DNA of 37,291 nucleotides. It comes from Candidatus Haladaptatiplasma halalkaliphilum (GTDB taxonomy: Archaea > Thermoplasmatota > Thermoplasmata > Halarchaeoplasmatales > Halarchaeoplasmataceae). The translations under genes and the position numbers were made by a program. Where the stretch lies: positions 1 through 37,291 of the forward strand of contig JAFDTY010000009.1 in assembly GCA_019594055.1 (NCBI GenBank), in the 5' to 3' direction. Every line of letters begins with the position of its first letter. Position 1 is the first letter of the stretch. Positions 9,240-18,093 of the stretch are shown piece after piece. The notes under the pieces were generated by a model. The model searched no databases. It had not been told where the DNA came from and saw only the letters and a program-made list of their open reading frames with translations.

Positions 9240-11408
9240 ATGGAACCTGGAAGATTCACCAGAGAGTTGACGGGTATGCTCCATGACATACCCCGGACAA
9301 AGTTCGTCCTTTGGGCCGAGATAACCGTGTTTGCGTTCCTGGCCCTTTTTATCCTTTCACCCGCTGATATACATCTCGTCTTCTGCAAGATATCCATCCC
9401 AGTACTTATTTTCATCATGATCGTTTCGTGTCTGATGCTCCTGCTTTCACGCAGCTCACTCGATCTGATGGGGCTGTTAAGTGGGGTGCTGATGCTTTCC
9501 GGGATCACCGTGACAGTACTACAGGTGGAGTACATCATATCCCTTGGAAGGATGGAGTTGACCATCGTATTTTTCATCATAAGTGCGGCCCTGGCAGGTG
9601 TGTTCGGCGCCTACATGCTCCTCCACAAGGTAGGTAAGATGAGCAGGGGAATCCTATTCCTGATAATATGGATATTCTCCCTGTCCGTTATCCTGTACTA
9701 CCCTTTCTCGAACCTGCTGTTCCAAGGGGGCGGATTGGGACAGGGGTTGTACACCTCACTGCACGTCGGAGGGATATTATCACTACTGTCTTCCATCCTT
9801 TTCATCTACAATTCACGCATGGAAGAGGAATACGTAAGGTGGATAGACATGGGAGATATGAGGAGGGTACTCGGGGACGATGGGGGGGCGGAAAAGGCGT
9901 ACCTACGGGCCCTGAAGACCGGTGTTAATTATCACGGCATACATACCAGATTAGGTGACCTTCTTCTGGACGGAAAGCGTCATGAAGAGGCCTTCCTCCA
10001 CTACAACAGGGCACTGGACTACGCCTACGACAGGAATTATCGACAAGCGGCCATGGCCGCCTGGAGTATAGGGCAGTACCGGCAAGCCAAGGGTTACATG
10101 ATCAAGGGATTGAACATAAGGGCATCCCCCCAGAGTTGGTATTTTTTGGGCATCATCTGCGGAAGCATGAATGAAACCGACCGGGAGCGGGAAGGCTACA
10201 GACTATCGTTGGAAATGGACGATGAATTCTGGCCGGCCATGGAAGGGCTGGCGAAACTTGACCTGAGCGAAGGTCCCGACCTTTACAAAAAGGCACTTAC
10301 CACCAAGGGGTACCATCCCAGCAAGAGAAAGTTGCTGATGAAGGTGAGATCCACGGGAAAATTCGCACCCGTCTATCTGCATCCCGGTGACCTCTCCATC
10401 ATGGAGGTGGAACACATAGAAGTGGAAAGAGATGCCCTTTTACCACTGCTGGAACGCATCATGGATGACCTCGACATGAACGACACGTGGACGAGAGGCA
10501 AGGTAAAAGGAGCACTGAAGGAATTCGACGCCCTTGATACCAGCACCTTTATGCAGAGGATCGAACGCCCCGAGGCGATCATGGTGAGGAACGTGATACG
10601 TGCGGCACTGGATGAGGATATAGAACGGGACAAACTGGAGGCGATATCGGAGCCGCTATACAGGGATGAAGCCCATTACCTGCTGGGGATAAAGGCACTG
10701 GTTGACGGTAAAACAGAGGATGCGTTAAAATACCTTAGCGAGGTAAGATCAAAACAGGTAAGACCCAGGGCCCTTGCGGCAAAGGGTGCGATACTCTATT
10801 CAAAGGGCGGATCACACGAGGCCGTGATGTCACTGAAAACCGCCCTGGCCATGGGCTATAACGAACCAAGTGTATGGGAGGCGCTGAAACGTATCTCGGA
10901 AGAGATGGGCGACCCGGTGCAGGCCGCACATTATGCCATGGGGGCACTGGAGTTAACGCCATCACTCCTTCACAATCATGACAGCAGCATGGTCGAGATG
11001 GTCCGCAGGGTATCCCACGGAGACCTGGACGCGGTCAGCCCTGATATCGACATAGTGACCGTGCATCCCCTTTTTGCCGGGGCCGTCAGGTTCTTGAAGG
11101 GTGAATACTCGGCAGCCCACGAGATATTTGCAGGCGTACTCAAGGAGGAACCGGACCTTGGGGAGGGGCATCTGGGAGTGGGTATATCGTTGCTGGGGAT
11201 GGGAAAATACCCGGAGGCTCTCGCCGTATTGAGATCCGCGAGAAGATTGTATGACGAAGATCCCTTCTTCCTCTTTTACTACGGATTGGCACTTTACAAT
11301 ACGGGCAATACGATGGATGCCTACAGGGCATTCCAACGGGTGTACAGGGACAGGCCCGGCTGGGAAACCAACAATTATTACCGCAGCTTGTGCGAAAACA
11401 GACATTAG
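9240..11408 (+). CDS. Membrane-anchored TPR-repeat protein
   Basis: Several N-terminal TM segments, then TPR-like helices (GDMRRVLGDDGGAEKAYLRALKTG; HLGVGISLLGMGKYPEALAVLRSARRLY). Confidence 0.85.
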   Translation: MEPGRFTRELTGMLHDIPRTKFVLWAEITVFAFLALFILSPADIHLVFCKISIPVLIFIMIVSCLMLLLSRSSLDLMGLLSGVLMLSGITVTVLQVEYIISLGRMELTIVFFIISAALAGVFGAYMLLHKVGKMSRGILFLIIWIFSLSVILYYPFSNLLFQGGGLGQGLYTSLHVGGILSLLSSILFIYNSRMEEEYVRWIDMGDMRRVLGDDGGAEKAYLRALKTGVNYHGIHTRLGDLLLDGKRHEEAFLHYNRALDYAYDRNYRQAAMAAWSIGQYRQAKGYMIKGLNIRASPQSWYFLGIICGSMNETDREREGYRLSLEMDDEFWPAMEGLAKLDLSEGPDLYKKALTTKGYHPSKRKLLMKVRSTGKFAPVYLHPGDLSIMEVEHIEVERDALLPLLERIMDDLDMNDTWTRGKVKGALKEFDALDTSTFMQRIERPEAIMVRNVIRAALDEDIERDKLEAISEPLYRDEAHYLLGIKALVDGKTEDALKYLSEVRSKQVRPRALAAKGAILYSKGGSHEAVMSLKTALAMGYNEPSVWEALKRISEEMGDPVQAAHYAMGALELTPSLLHNHDSSMVEMVRRVSHGDLDAVSPDIDIVTVHPLFAGAVRFLKGEYSAAHEIFAGVLKEEPDLGEGHLGVGISLLGMGKYPEALAVLRSARRLYDEDPFFLFYYGLALYNTGNTMDAYRAFQRVYRDRPGWETNNYYRSLCENRH

Positions 11409-11411
11409 GGA

Positions 11412-11912
11412 TCAATAAATATTGTACTTACCTGCCTTGTGTTCGTCCCTCAGAGTGTGATAGTGCCTGGCGTTGGCACGTATGGTCTCGAGTATGGATT
11501 CGTCACCTTCCTTGATCACCTTGGCGGGGATCCCCACCGCGACACTCAGGTCGGGTATTTTCATGCCCGATGGGACAAGGGCGTTGGCACCGATGATACA
11601 ACCACTGCCGATGACGGCTCCGCTCAGGACTGAAGAATTCATCCCGATGATGACCTCGTCACCTACCTTGCAACCATGCACTACGGCCCCGTGACCGATG
11701 GATACATCCTTGCCTATGCGGGTGGGGTTATGGTAATCAACATGTATGACCGAACAGTCCTGGACATTGGAGCCCTTTTGGATGTGGATGTCGTTCTCGT
11801 CACCCCTGATAACCGCATGATGCCACACACTGCATCCCTCTTCCAGGGTTACCTTACCAACGATCATGGAATCCTTTGCCACATAGCAGGATCCGGCAAC
11901 TTTGGGAAACAG
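11412..11912 (-). CDS. Gamma-carbonic-anhydrase-like hexapeptide-repeat protein
   Basis: Left-handed beta-helix motifs (VWHHAVIRGDENDIHI, GHGAVVHGCKVGDEVIIGMNSSVLSGAVIGSGCIIGANALV). Track start is GTG at 11882; an in-frame CTG at 11912 behind GGAGGTG gives the family-like N-terminus (L)FPKVAGSCYVAKDS. Confidence 0.85.
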   Translation of the reverse strand: MFPKVAGSCYVAKDSMIVGKVTLEEGCSVWHHAVIRGDENDIHIQKGSNVQDCSVIHVDYHNPTRIGKDVSIGHGAVVHGCKVGDEVIIGMNSSVLSGAVIGSGCIIGANALVPSGMKIPDLSVAVGIPAKVIKEGDESILETIRANARHYHTLRDEHKAGKYNIY

Positions 11913-11924
11913 TCGAACACCTCC

Positions 11925-12191
11925 TCAGGCTTCTTTCTTCTCTTTACGTGATACTGAAACCCTCTTAGGGAAGTACCTAAGGATAACGATATCTCCAACG
12001 GCACTGACCCATCTGTAAGGTATGTTTACACTTCTCGAATCCTCCACCAGCAGGGGGTTAGTATCACCTACGAATATGCCATCGACCTTCGCCTCTTCAA
12101 GGTCCATTACCACGTTGTTAACGGTACCTAGGTACATCCCCGTCTTCGTATAAACCTGAATTCCAATCATCTCAGATACTTCTTCGAGCAT
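11925..12191 (-). CDS. PRC-barrel domain protein
   Basis: 88 aa, MIGIQVYTKTGMYLGTVNNVVMDLEEAKVDGIFV... PRC-barrel pattern. Confidence 0.8.
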   Translation of the reverse strand: MLEEVSEMIGIQVYTKTGMYLGTVNNVVMDLEEAKVDGIFVGDTNPLLVEDSRSVNIPYRWVSAVGDIVILRYFPKRVSVSRKEKKEA

Positions 12192-12315
12192 ATTTATCAG
12201 ACGCCCTATAACAGTGTATGTTTAAAATCTTTTTCATTGAAAACATGAGAAAAAACTTTGCCGTGATAGATAAATCGTGAAAGGATATATATACAGGTAC
12301 TTTAATCACTACGTG

Positions 12316-12467
12316 ATGCGTGAATGTGCGCTATGCGGAGGCAAGATCACCTGTGAAGGCATATCAATCACCTCAAGACCCTTGAGAAGATAGAACGGAT
12401 CGACCCTGAATTCCGGCAGGCACTGTACCTGCGGGAACTGGTTATGCAGATAAGTATAGCCGTATGA
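12316..12467 (+). pseudogene. Apparently frameshifted small gene (about 50 aa) with CxxC motif
   Basis: MRECALCGGKITCEG in frame 1, continuing one base out of frame as HINHLKTLEKIERIDPEFRQALYLRELVMQISIAV*; TATA-like ggatatatatacagg about 30 nt upstream. Confidence 0.45.
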
Positions 12468-12521
12468 AAAGATACTTTTATACATGAAATATTTACCGTT
12501 TCCAAGATACGGTGTCAGACA

Positions 12522-13106
12522 ATGGATTTGGTAGAAACGGGCCCGGTAAGGTCCTCAGCGGAAGCGGATAATAGACACTACATATTACTGGATGTACTGT
12601 TGTTACTGTTCTGGTTTTTGGTAACTGGAACCCTTTTCTCCATGTTATCCCTGGAAACCATCTCATTCGTCACCGTTCTGGGGGGTGTGGTATCCGCCAG
12701 TGCGGTCACACTAACCGTACACAAATTCGTTATACGCGGTTCCGTGAGGAACAAGAGCACCCTCGTCCAATATCTTGTGGCCATGGGTCATCTCGTGGTA
12801 CTGATACTGGATGTTATCCTGCAGCTCGTAGTTGCCAATGCCATCATCCTGTCTCAATCACTGTCCATGAATATCGAGCCACGCATAGTAAAGGTAAAGG
12901 TGGGCCTCGAGTCAGACACAGAGGTGACACTTATATCATCCTTGATCACAATGGTTCCCGGCACCCTTGTTATCGATGTGGAGAAAAGAGCCGGGTGGTA
13001 CTACCTCTACATCCATTACTCGTACATGAAGGCGGAAGACCTCGAGGAGTACATGGATACCACCATAAAGAGATGGGATCGGTTGATCAGGGGGGTGTTC
13101 AGGTGA
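12522..13106 (+). CDS. mrpE: Na+/H+ antiporter subunit MrpE/MnhE (MbhA-like)
   Basis: Hydrophobic N-terminus, then LILDVILQLVVANAIILSQSLSMNIEPRIVKVKVGLESDTEVTLISSLITMVPGTLVIDV, the MrpE signature region. Confidence 0.88.
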   Translation: MDLVETGPVRSSAEADNRHYILLDVLLLLFWFLVTGTLFSMLSLETISFVTVLGGVVSASAVTLTVHKFVIRGSVRNKSTLVQYLVAMGHLVVLILDVILQLVVANAIILSQSLSMNIEPRIVKVKVGLESDTEVTLISSLITMVPGTLVIDVEKRAGWYYLYIHYSYMKAEDLEEYMDTTIKRWDRLIRGVFR

Positions 13107-13363
13107 GCATGCTTTCCCTGATATCCACCGTTCTTCTGTTCGTGGCACTCATGGCATCCTACAGACTATTCATGGGGCCCACCATATTCGACAGGTTGAT
13201 ATCCCTAAACGTCTCGGGTGTCATACTGTCCATAGTCTTCATCATAATGAGCATCGATACGGGCCTGGGTTTCTACGTTGACATCGCCATCTCCTTCAAT
13301 ATACTCAACTTCATAGCGGTGATCGCCTTCGCCAAATACCTGGAAGGAGGGGATTACCGGTGA
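13103..13363 (+). CDS. mrpF: Na+/H+ antiporter subunit MrpF (MbhB-like)
   Basis: GTG start overlapping the mrpE stop; MLSLISTVLLFVALMASYRLFMGPTIFDRLISLNVSGVILSIVFIIMSI. The track ORF starts too far upstream. Confidence 0.88.
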   Translation: MSMLSLISTVLLFVALMASYRLFMGPTIFDRLISLNVSGVILSIVFIIMSIDTGLGFYVDIAISFNILNFIAVIAFAKYLEGGDYR

Positions 13364-13701
13364 TACTGGACCTTGTTTCATACGCGTTGATCTCCCTGGG
13401 TATGGTCATCTTAGTCACCGCATCCTTCGCACTGTACAGGTTTCCGGACATATACATGAGGCTGCATGCAAGCTCCAAGGCGAGCACCGGGGGCACCCTT
13501 ACCCTTCTCCTGGGACTCCTCCTCAGGGGTGTGACCATTGCGGAAGGGGGGAAGATAGTACTGGTCATAGCACTTATACTTGCCACTGGGCCCATCACCG
13601 CCCATGCCATCGCCAGGGCCGCCCACGTAAGGGGATACAGCGGTGTAACCTTGCAACCCACAGAAAATAACACGTCCGACGGGGGTGAAGAGCCACGGTG
13701 A
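13360..13701 (+). CDS. mrpG: Na+/H+ antiporter subunit MrpG (MbhC-like)
   Basis: FALYRFPDIYMRLHASSKASTGGTLTLLLG... MrpG signature; 4-nt overlap with mrpF. Confidence 0.9.
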   Translation: MILDLVSYALISLGMVILVTASFALYRFPDIYMRLHASSKASTGGTLTLLLGLLLRGVTIAEGGKIVLVIALILATGPITAHAIARAAHVRGYSGVTLQPTENNTSDGGEEPR

Positions 13702-13925
13702 CCGAGCTGTTCCTCATACTGTTCCTGGGTACCAGCATACTGGTGGTACTCGAGGATGATCTGTTGAACGCCCTTGTCTTCCTGGCCCTGGGATCCCTGG
13801 TGCTGATAATACTGGTCTACCTTTACATGGCCCTGGACGTGGCCCTCACCTTTGCGGTGGTTAACAGTGCCGCAACCACCATACTCTTCCTGGTGGTGAT
13901 AAAGAAGATGGAGGTGAAAAGGTGA
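13698..13925 (+). CDS. DUF4040 / MbhD-like antiporter subunit (equivalent to a C-terminal piece of MrpA)
   Basis: 75-aa membrane protein; DDLLNALVFLALGSLVLIILVYLYMALDVALTFAVVNSAATTILFLVVIKKME; overlaps both neighbours. Confidence 0.82.
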   Translation: MTELFLILFLGTSILVVLEDDLLNALVFLALGSLVLIILVYLYMALDVALTFAVVNSAATTILFLVVIKKMEVKR

Positions 13926-14209
13926 AGGGTAAGCACCGGTCCAAGAACATCCTGACCCTCGGATTGCTCTGTCTGATAGCCGTACTCATCATCTCGGGTC
14001 TGAGACTCGAGCACCAGGATAAAAGGGATTCGCCCCTGCACCGGTATTACGTGGAAACCTACGAGGATGCGGGTTCCATCAATCTGGTAGAGACCATACT
14101 TCTCAACTATCGTGCATACGACACCTTCGGCGAGGTGATGGTGCTTTACATCGCCATAGCGGGGATACTCATACTCGGGGAAGATAAAAAGAAGGGGGAC
14201 GTTACCTGA
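13922..14209 (+). CDS. MbhE-like antiporter subunit
   Basis: 95 aa; HRYYVETYEDAGSINLVETILLNYRAYDTFGEVMVLYIAIAGILIL matches the MbhE/MrpA C-terminal pattern. Confidence 0.8.
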   Translation: MKGKHRSKNILTLGLLCLIAVLIISGLRLEHQDKRDSPLHRYYVETYEDAGSINLVETILLNYRAYDTFGEVMVLYIAIAGILILGEDKKKGDVT

Positions 14210-14613
14210 GATCACCCATAGTGAGGACCGCGGGCAGGGCGATCACGCCTTTCATACTCCTCTACGGTGCCTATGTAACCCTGTTCGGGGTTCTGTCCCC
14301 GGGAGGAGGGTTTCCCGGGGGCATAATAATGGCTTCGGGAGTGATACTCATACTCGTCACCCACGGCAGCGACGAGATAAAGGCCTTGGTGGAAAATATC
14401 GAATGGCTCGATACCTTCGGAGCCCTTGCCTTCCTTGTGGTGGGGTTGACGGGGCTCTTTATCGGAGGCGCCTACTTCACCAATATATGGCCCCGGTCGC
14501 CGGCGATGCTTGTTATACTTGATGTGGTCGTGGCCTTGAAGGTATTTGCCGGTACCGTGGCGCTTTTCGTTTACTTCTTCAAGCTGGAGGTGATACCGTC
14601 CTCAACGGAATGA
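14206..14613 (+). CDS. mrpB: Na+/H+ antiporter subunit MrpB (MbhF-like)
   Basis: ITPFILLYGAYVTLFGVLSPGGGFPGGIIMASGVILI. Track start GTG 14221; CTG at 14206 behind GGGGGA gives (L)RSPIVRTAGRAITPF. Confidence 0.87.
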   Translation: MRSPIVRTAGRAITPFILLYGAYVTLFGVLSPGGGFPGGIIMASGVILILVTHGSDEIKALVENIEWLDTFGALAFLVVGLTGLFIGGAYFTNIWPRSPAMLVILDVVVALKVFAGTVALFVYFFKLEVIPSSTE

Positions 14614-14936
14614 ACATCGCGATACTGGTGATACTCGTGGGGTTGTACGGGCTCACCAACAACGATAACGCCATCAAGCTCATGATGTCCCTTTCGGTGA
14701 TGGGCACAGGCGTTATCCTTCTCTTCGTTACCGTGGGATATATACCGGGAGGGGAAGCCCCACTGATGACGGGCCCGGTGTCAACGGTCGACCCTCTACC
14801 TCATTCGGTGATGATCACTTTTATCGTGATCAACCTGGCCACCACTGCCCTGGGACTCGCCATGATACTTCAGCTGTTCAAGGGTTACGGAAGCGTGAAC
14901 ATATCCGAATACTTCGGAGGTGAAGAGGAGTTATGA
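14610..14936 (+). CDS. mrpC: Na+/H+ antiporter subunit MrpC (NuoK/MbhG-like)
   Basis: 108-aa NuoK-like protein; GLYGLTNNDNAIKLMMSLSVMGTGVILLFVTVGY...DPLPHSVMITFIVINLATTALGLAMIL. Confidence 0.88.
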   Translation: MNIAILVILVGLYGLTNNDNAIKLMMSLSVMGTGVILLFVTVGYIPGGEAPLMTGPVSTVDPLPHSVMITFIVINLATTALGLAMILQLFKGYGSVNISEYFGGEEEL

Positions 14937-16594
14937 TGGAACACGGACCGGTATTCATGGTGATCACGCCCATCATCACAGCACTTTTACTCACCATGAG
15001 CTCGAGGTTAATCTCAAGGGAGATAACAAAGGATATCATCACATTCATCGCCCTGCTCATACCCCTGCTCATCATGCTTTTACTGTATCCCAGCATACTC
15101 CGGCAACCCATGATATATGAGATGGGGGGCTGGCCGCAACCCTACGGCATAGTTCTCGTACTCGACGGACTATCCGCTACCATGGCACTTATAGTTGGCA
15201 TGGTCACCGTGCTGGCCTTCGTTTACTCCCTTGAGGCGAAGCGGCTTCTGCCGGAGGGAAACAGGTACAATTTTCTGTTCCTCTTCATGACCGCGGGCCT
15301 CTACGGTCTCTTCCTGGCAGGGGACATGGTAAATCGGTACATCTTCTTCGAGCTCACCATAATAAGCACCTATGTTCTTCTTACCTACAAGGGTACCAGG
15401 GAATCTATCAGGGCGAGCTTCAACTTTCTGGTGATAGGTTCCGTGGCGTCATTCTTCTTCCTGGCTGCCATCGCCCTGCTCTACTTCAACACGGGGCACC
15501 TTGACTTCCAGGCCATGTCGGGTATCGTGCCAACCCTGCCTCCGAGAACGAAGACCATAATCTTTTCATTTCTACTTGTCGCCGTGGGCATGAAGATAGG
15601 CCTCATCCCCTTCCATACGTGGCTCCCCGATGCCCATGTATCGGCTCCCACACCCATGACTGCCGTGCTGGCGGGGATCACGGTGAAAAGCGGTGTATAC
15701 ATACTGATAAAAACATTTTCACTGGGATTCGATACGCCTTTGATAGTTAACATGGTACTGGTACTGGCTATGATAACCGCCACGGTGGGTGCCGCCATGA
15801 CACTGAGGTACTACGACCTGAAGAAGATACTCGCCTGGCTTACCATCAGTCAGATGGGCGTTATCACCATATCCGTTGCCCTGTGGACACCCGAGGGCAT
15901 AGCCGGAGGTGTGATGCACATGATCAACCATTCTCTCTTGAAATGTTTACTCCTCCTGGTGTGCGGCGCCTTTGCCTATGTCTACGGTACCAGGGACATA
16001 AGAAAACTTCCCCTCACCGGATCCAACATACTGGTCACCCTCTGCCTTTTCCTGGGCGTCCTGGCGGTTATGGGGATACCGCCCCTGAACGGCTTTTACA
16101 GTGGTACACTGATACTGAGGGCCTCCGCATCCAGACCCCATGTGTACGTGGTAATTTTACTTACACACATGTTAACGGTTGTCTCGCTGGTCAGGATATT
16201 CTACGTCTCATCCAAAAGGAAGGACCCGCGCAACCTGCCCGAGAGCATGCTCGCACCCATGTTGACCCTGGGAGGCCTGTGCATATTCATGGGGGCAGCG
16301 GCTTCCCTTCTCATGAAAAATGTCATCATACCCGCCGTTGCCGTGCTGAAACCCCATGATACTGTAACGGTGCCCCGTTACATGGAATTTGCCTACATAT
16401 ACGATCTACACGGCATGGTCTTCCTGGGCACCGTTATTTTGGGTGTATTCCTGGGAGTGGTCCTGGCACCGAGACTGGCCGTGTTGAAGCTCCGCCGGAC
16501 CGGCAACATGATCAGTCAGGTACCCGCTACCGATGCAGTGAGATACATGATCCTGGCCCTGGCCCTTATCCTGGCGGCGGCGTCCCTTTTGTGA
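14933..16594 (+). CDS. mrpD: Na+/H+ antiporter subunit MrpD (NuoL/M/N family, MbhH-like)
   Basis: 553-aa polytopic protein; YIFFELTIISTYVLLTYKGT, GLIPFHTWLPDAHVSAPTPMTAVLAGITVKSGVYILIKTF, HMINHSLLKCLLLLVCGA. Confidence 0.93.
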   Translation: MMEHGPVFMVITPIITALLLTMSSRLISREITKDIITFIALLIPLLIMLLLYPSILRQPMIYEMGGWPQPYGIVLVLDGLSATMALIVGMVTVLAFVYSLEAKRLLPEGNRYNFLFLFMTAGLYGLFLAGDMVNRYIFFELTIISTYVLLTYKGTRESIRASFNFLVIGSVASFFFLAAIALLYFNTGHLDFQAMSGIVPTLPPRTKTIIFSFLLVAVGMKIGLIPFHTWLPDAHVSAPTPMTAVLAGITVKSGVYILIKTFSLGFDTPLIVNMVLVLAMITATVGAAMTLRYYDLKKILAWLTISQMGVITISVALWTPEGIAGGVMHMINHSLLKCLLLLVCGAFAYVYGTRDIRKLPLTGSNILVTLCLFLGVLAVMGIPPLNGFYSGTLILRASASRPHVYVVILLTHMLTVVSLVRIFYVSSKRKDPRNLPESMLAPMLTLGGLCIFMGAAASLLMKNVIIPAVAVLKPHDTVTVPRYMEFAYIYDLHGMVFLGTVILGVFLGVVLAPRLAVLKLRRTGNMISQVPATDAVRYMILALALILAAASLL

Positions 16595-16596
16595 CT

Positions 16597-17394
16597 CTAT
16601 TCAAGAAGATTGATCAATACATCCTTCCGGGTATCACTGAGCACCGGTCTGCCCACCCTTGCCTTGTAAAGCACCTCCGTGTCCAGTTTTGCCTCGACCA
16701 CGGCCTCCTGAAAGTAAGGGCCCTTTGCCAGCAATCTTCCCTTGGGGGATATCACCGCATTCCCGCCCCAGAATTCCATCTGCTCCTCACGACCGAGAAG
16801 GTTGGAGTATAGCACGAAACAAGTGGTTTCCATGGCCCTTGCCACCATGACCCCCTCGAAGAACTCCCTGGTGGACGAGGGTGATGCTGATATACACAGG
16901 ATAAGGTCCGCCCCCTTCATGGCATAATACTTGGTGAGCTCGGGAAAGAACAGATCGTAGCATATCACTATGCCCATCCTACCGGCAGGGGTATCGAACA
17001 GAGGGAGTCTGGAATCGGGGGCGAAGTATCTCTTGTCATCGAAAGGTCCGAAATTGGCCAGATATGTTTTTCGGTAAACGGCCGCACCCCCGTCGGGGGT
17101 GCACACCAGGGCCGAATTGTAGAGCCTGCCCGTATCGGGTACGGGTCGCTCGGGCATGCCGCACACTATGGTCATGTCGTTATCCACCGCCAAACGGGAT
17201 ATGACCCGGGACGATGGGCCGGGTACCGTCTCCGCATCCCTCCAGTACCTGTCACCGATGGTGTATCCCGTAAGGAACATTTCCGGGAAGACAAGGAGGT
17301 CGGTATCGACACTGAGGACCATTTCCTCTATGATCTCCAGGTTCCTCTTCTTGTTGCCTAGTGCATGTTTCTTCTGGGCAAGTGATATCCTCAT
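16597..17394 (-). CDS. Nitrilase-superfamily carbon-nitrogen hydrolase
   Basis: LLVFPEMFLTGYTIGD (Glu), YRKTYLANFGPFDDKRYF (Lys), GIVICYDLFFPELTKYY (Cys) catalytic motifs. Confidence 0.92.
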   Translation of the reverse strand: MRISLAQKKHALGNKKRNLEIIEEMVLSVDTDLLVFPEMFLTGYTIGDRYWRDAETVPGPSSRVISRLAVDNDMTIVCGMPERPVPDTGRLYNSALVCTPDGGAAVYRKTYLANFGPFDDKRYFAPDSRLPLFDTPAGRMGIVICYDLFFPELTKYYAMKGADLILCISASPSSTREFFEGVMVARAMETTCFVLYSNLLGREEQMEFWGGNAVISPKGRLLAKGPYFQEAVVEAKLDTEVLYKARVGRPVLSDTRKDVLINLLE

Positions 17395-17492
17395 GTTATC
17401 ACCAACCGTATGTTTGAGGACATATTTATCATTATGGAATGAGGAACATAGGGTAAAAACTTATATCACCGGCATGATATAAGGGAGATAGC

Positions 17493-17834
17493 ATGTCGAA
17501 GTTGGATAACAAACTGATGAACCTCCTTGAATCTAGCGAGGAGATAATGAGCACGGAGAACCTTATACTGGAATCCGTAAAGGACCTGATCAAAGAGGAG
17601 ATAAAGGAGCATATCCGTGCTAAATTGGATGAAAACGAAGATATCAAGGCGGAATTCAAGCGGGGTGTGGAGATGATGATGGAGGCGAAGGCGAAGGAGG
17701 CTTTTTCTTACGCCATCATCGCCAAGGCGAGTGCGGACCTGGGCATGGAACTGATACCTCCGAAACTGAAGAGTGAGATGAAGAAAAAAATCGCCGAAAT
17801 ACTCGAAGAGGAGATAGGGGAGATACTCTCCTGA
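17493..17834 (+). CDS. Small charged, helix-rich protein of unknown function
   Basis: 113-aa ORF rich in E/K; promoter-like region and inverted repeat upstream. Confidence 0.75.
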   Translation: MSKLDNKLMNLLESSEEIMSTENLILESVKDLIKEEIKEHIRAKLDENEDIKAEFKRGVEMMMEAKAKEAFSYAIIAKASADLGMELIPPKLKSEMKKKIAEILEEEIGEILS

Positions 17835-17928
17835 TGTGGGTACGGGATAAGGCCGAAGAATACCCTCACCCCGAAAAGTTTGTCGTACTATGAACATCCA
17901 TACGGAGAGCCGTGCTACGTGGGAAGAA

Positions 17929-18066
17929 ATACGGTAAAAAATACATAAAAAAAGTGTCTGACGAAAGCTTTTTTAATGATACTGTATATACCGCTATTCC
18001 CCAAACGAGCGCCCGTTACCATGTGATATTTGTGTACTCGTTCCACCCTGAACGGAGGGGGTTCGC
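17929..18066. other. Candidate replication origin next to orc1/cdc6
   Basis: AT-rich stretch (ggtaaaaaatacataaaaaaag...gcttttttaatgatactgtatata) followed by ORB-like GTTCCACCCTGAACGGAGGGGG directly upstream of cdc6. Confidence 0.35.
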
Positions 18067-18093
18067 GGGATGCCTCACTAAAAGGAGATATAC

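Noticed and set aside
17834-17937. Chain of micro-ORFs coupled by TGATG and ATGA (MWVRDKAEEYPHPEKFVVL, MNIHTESRATWEEIR)
   Set aside because: Very short; all three plus frames are open here for some distance by chance, so overlap of start/stop is weak evidence.
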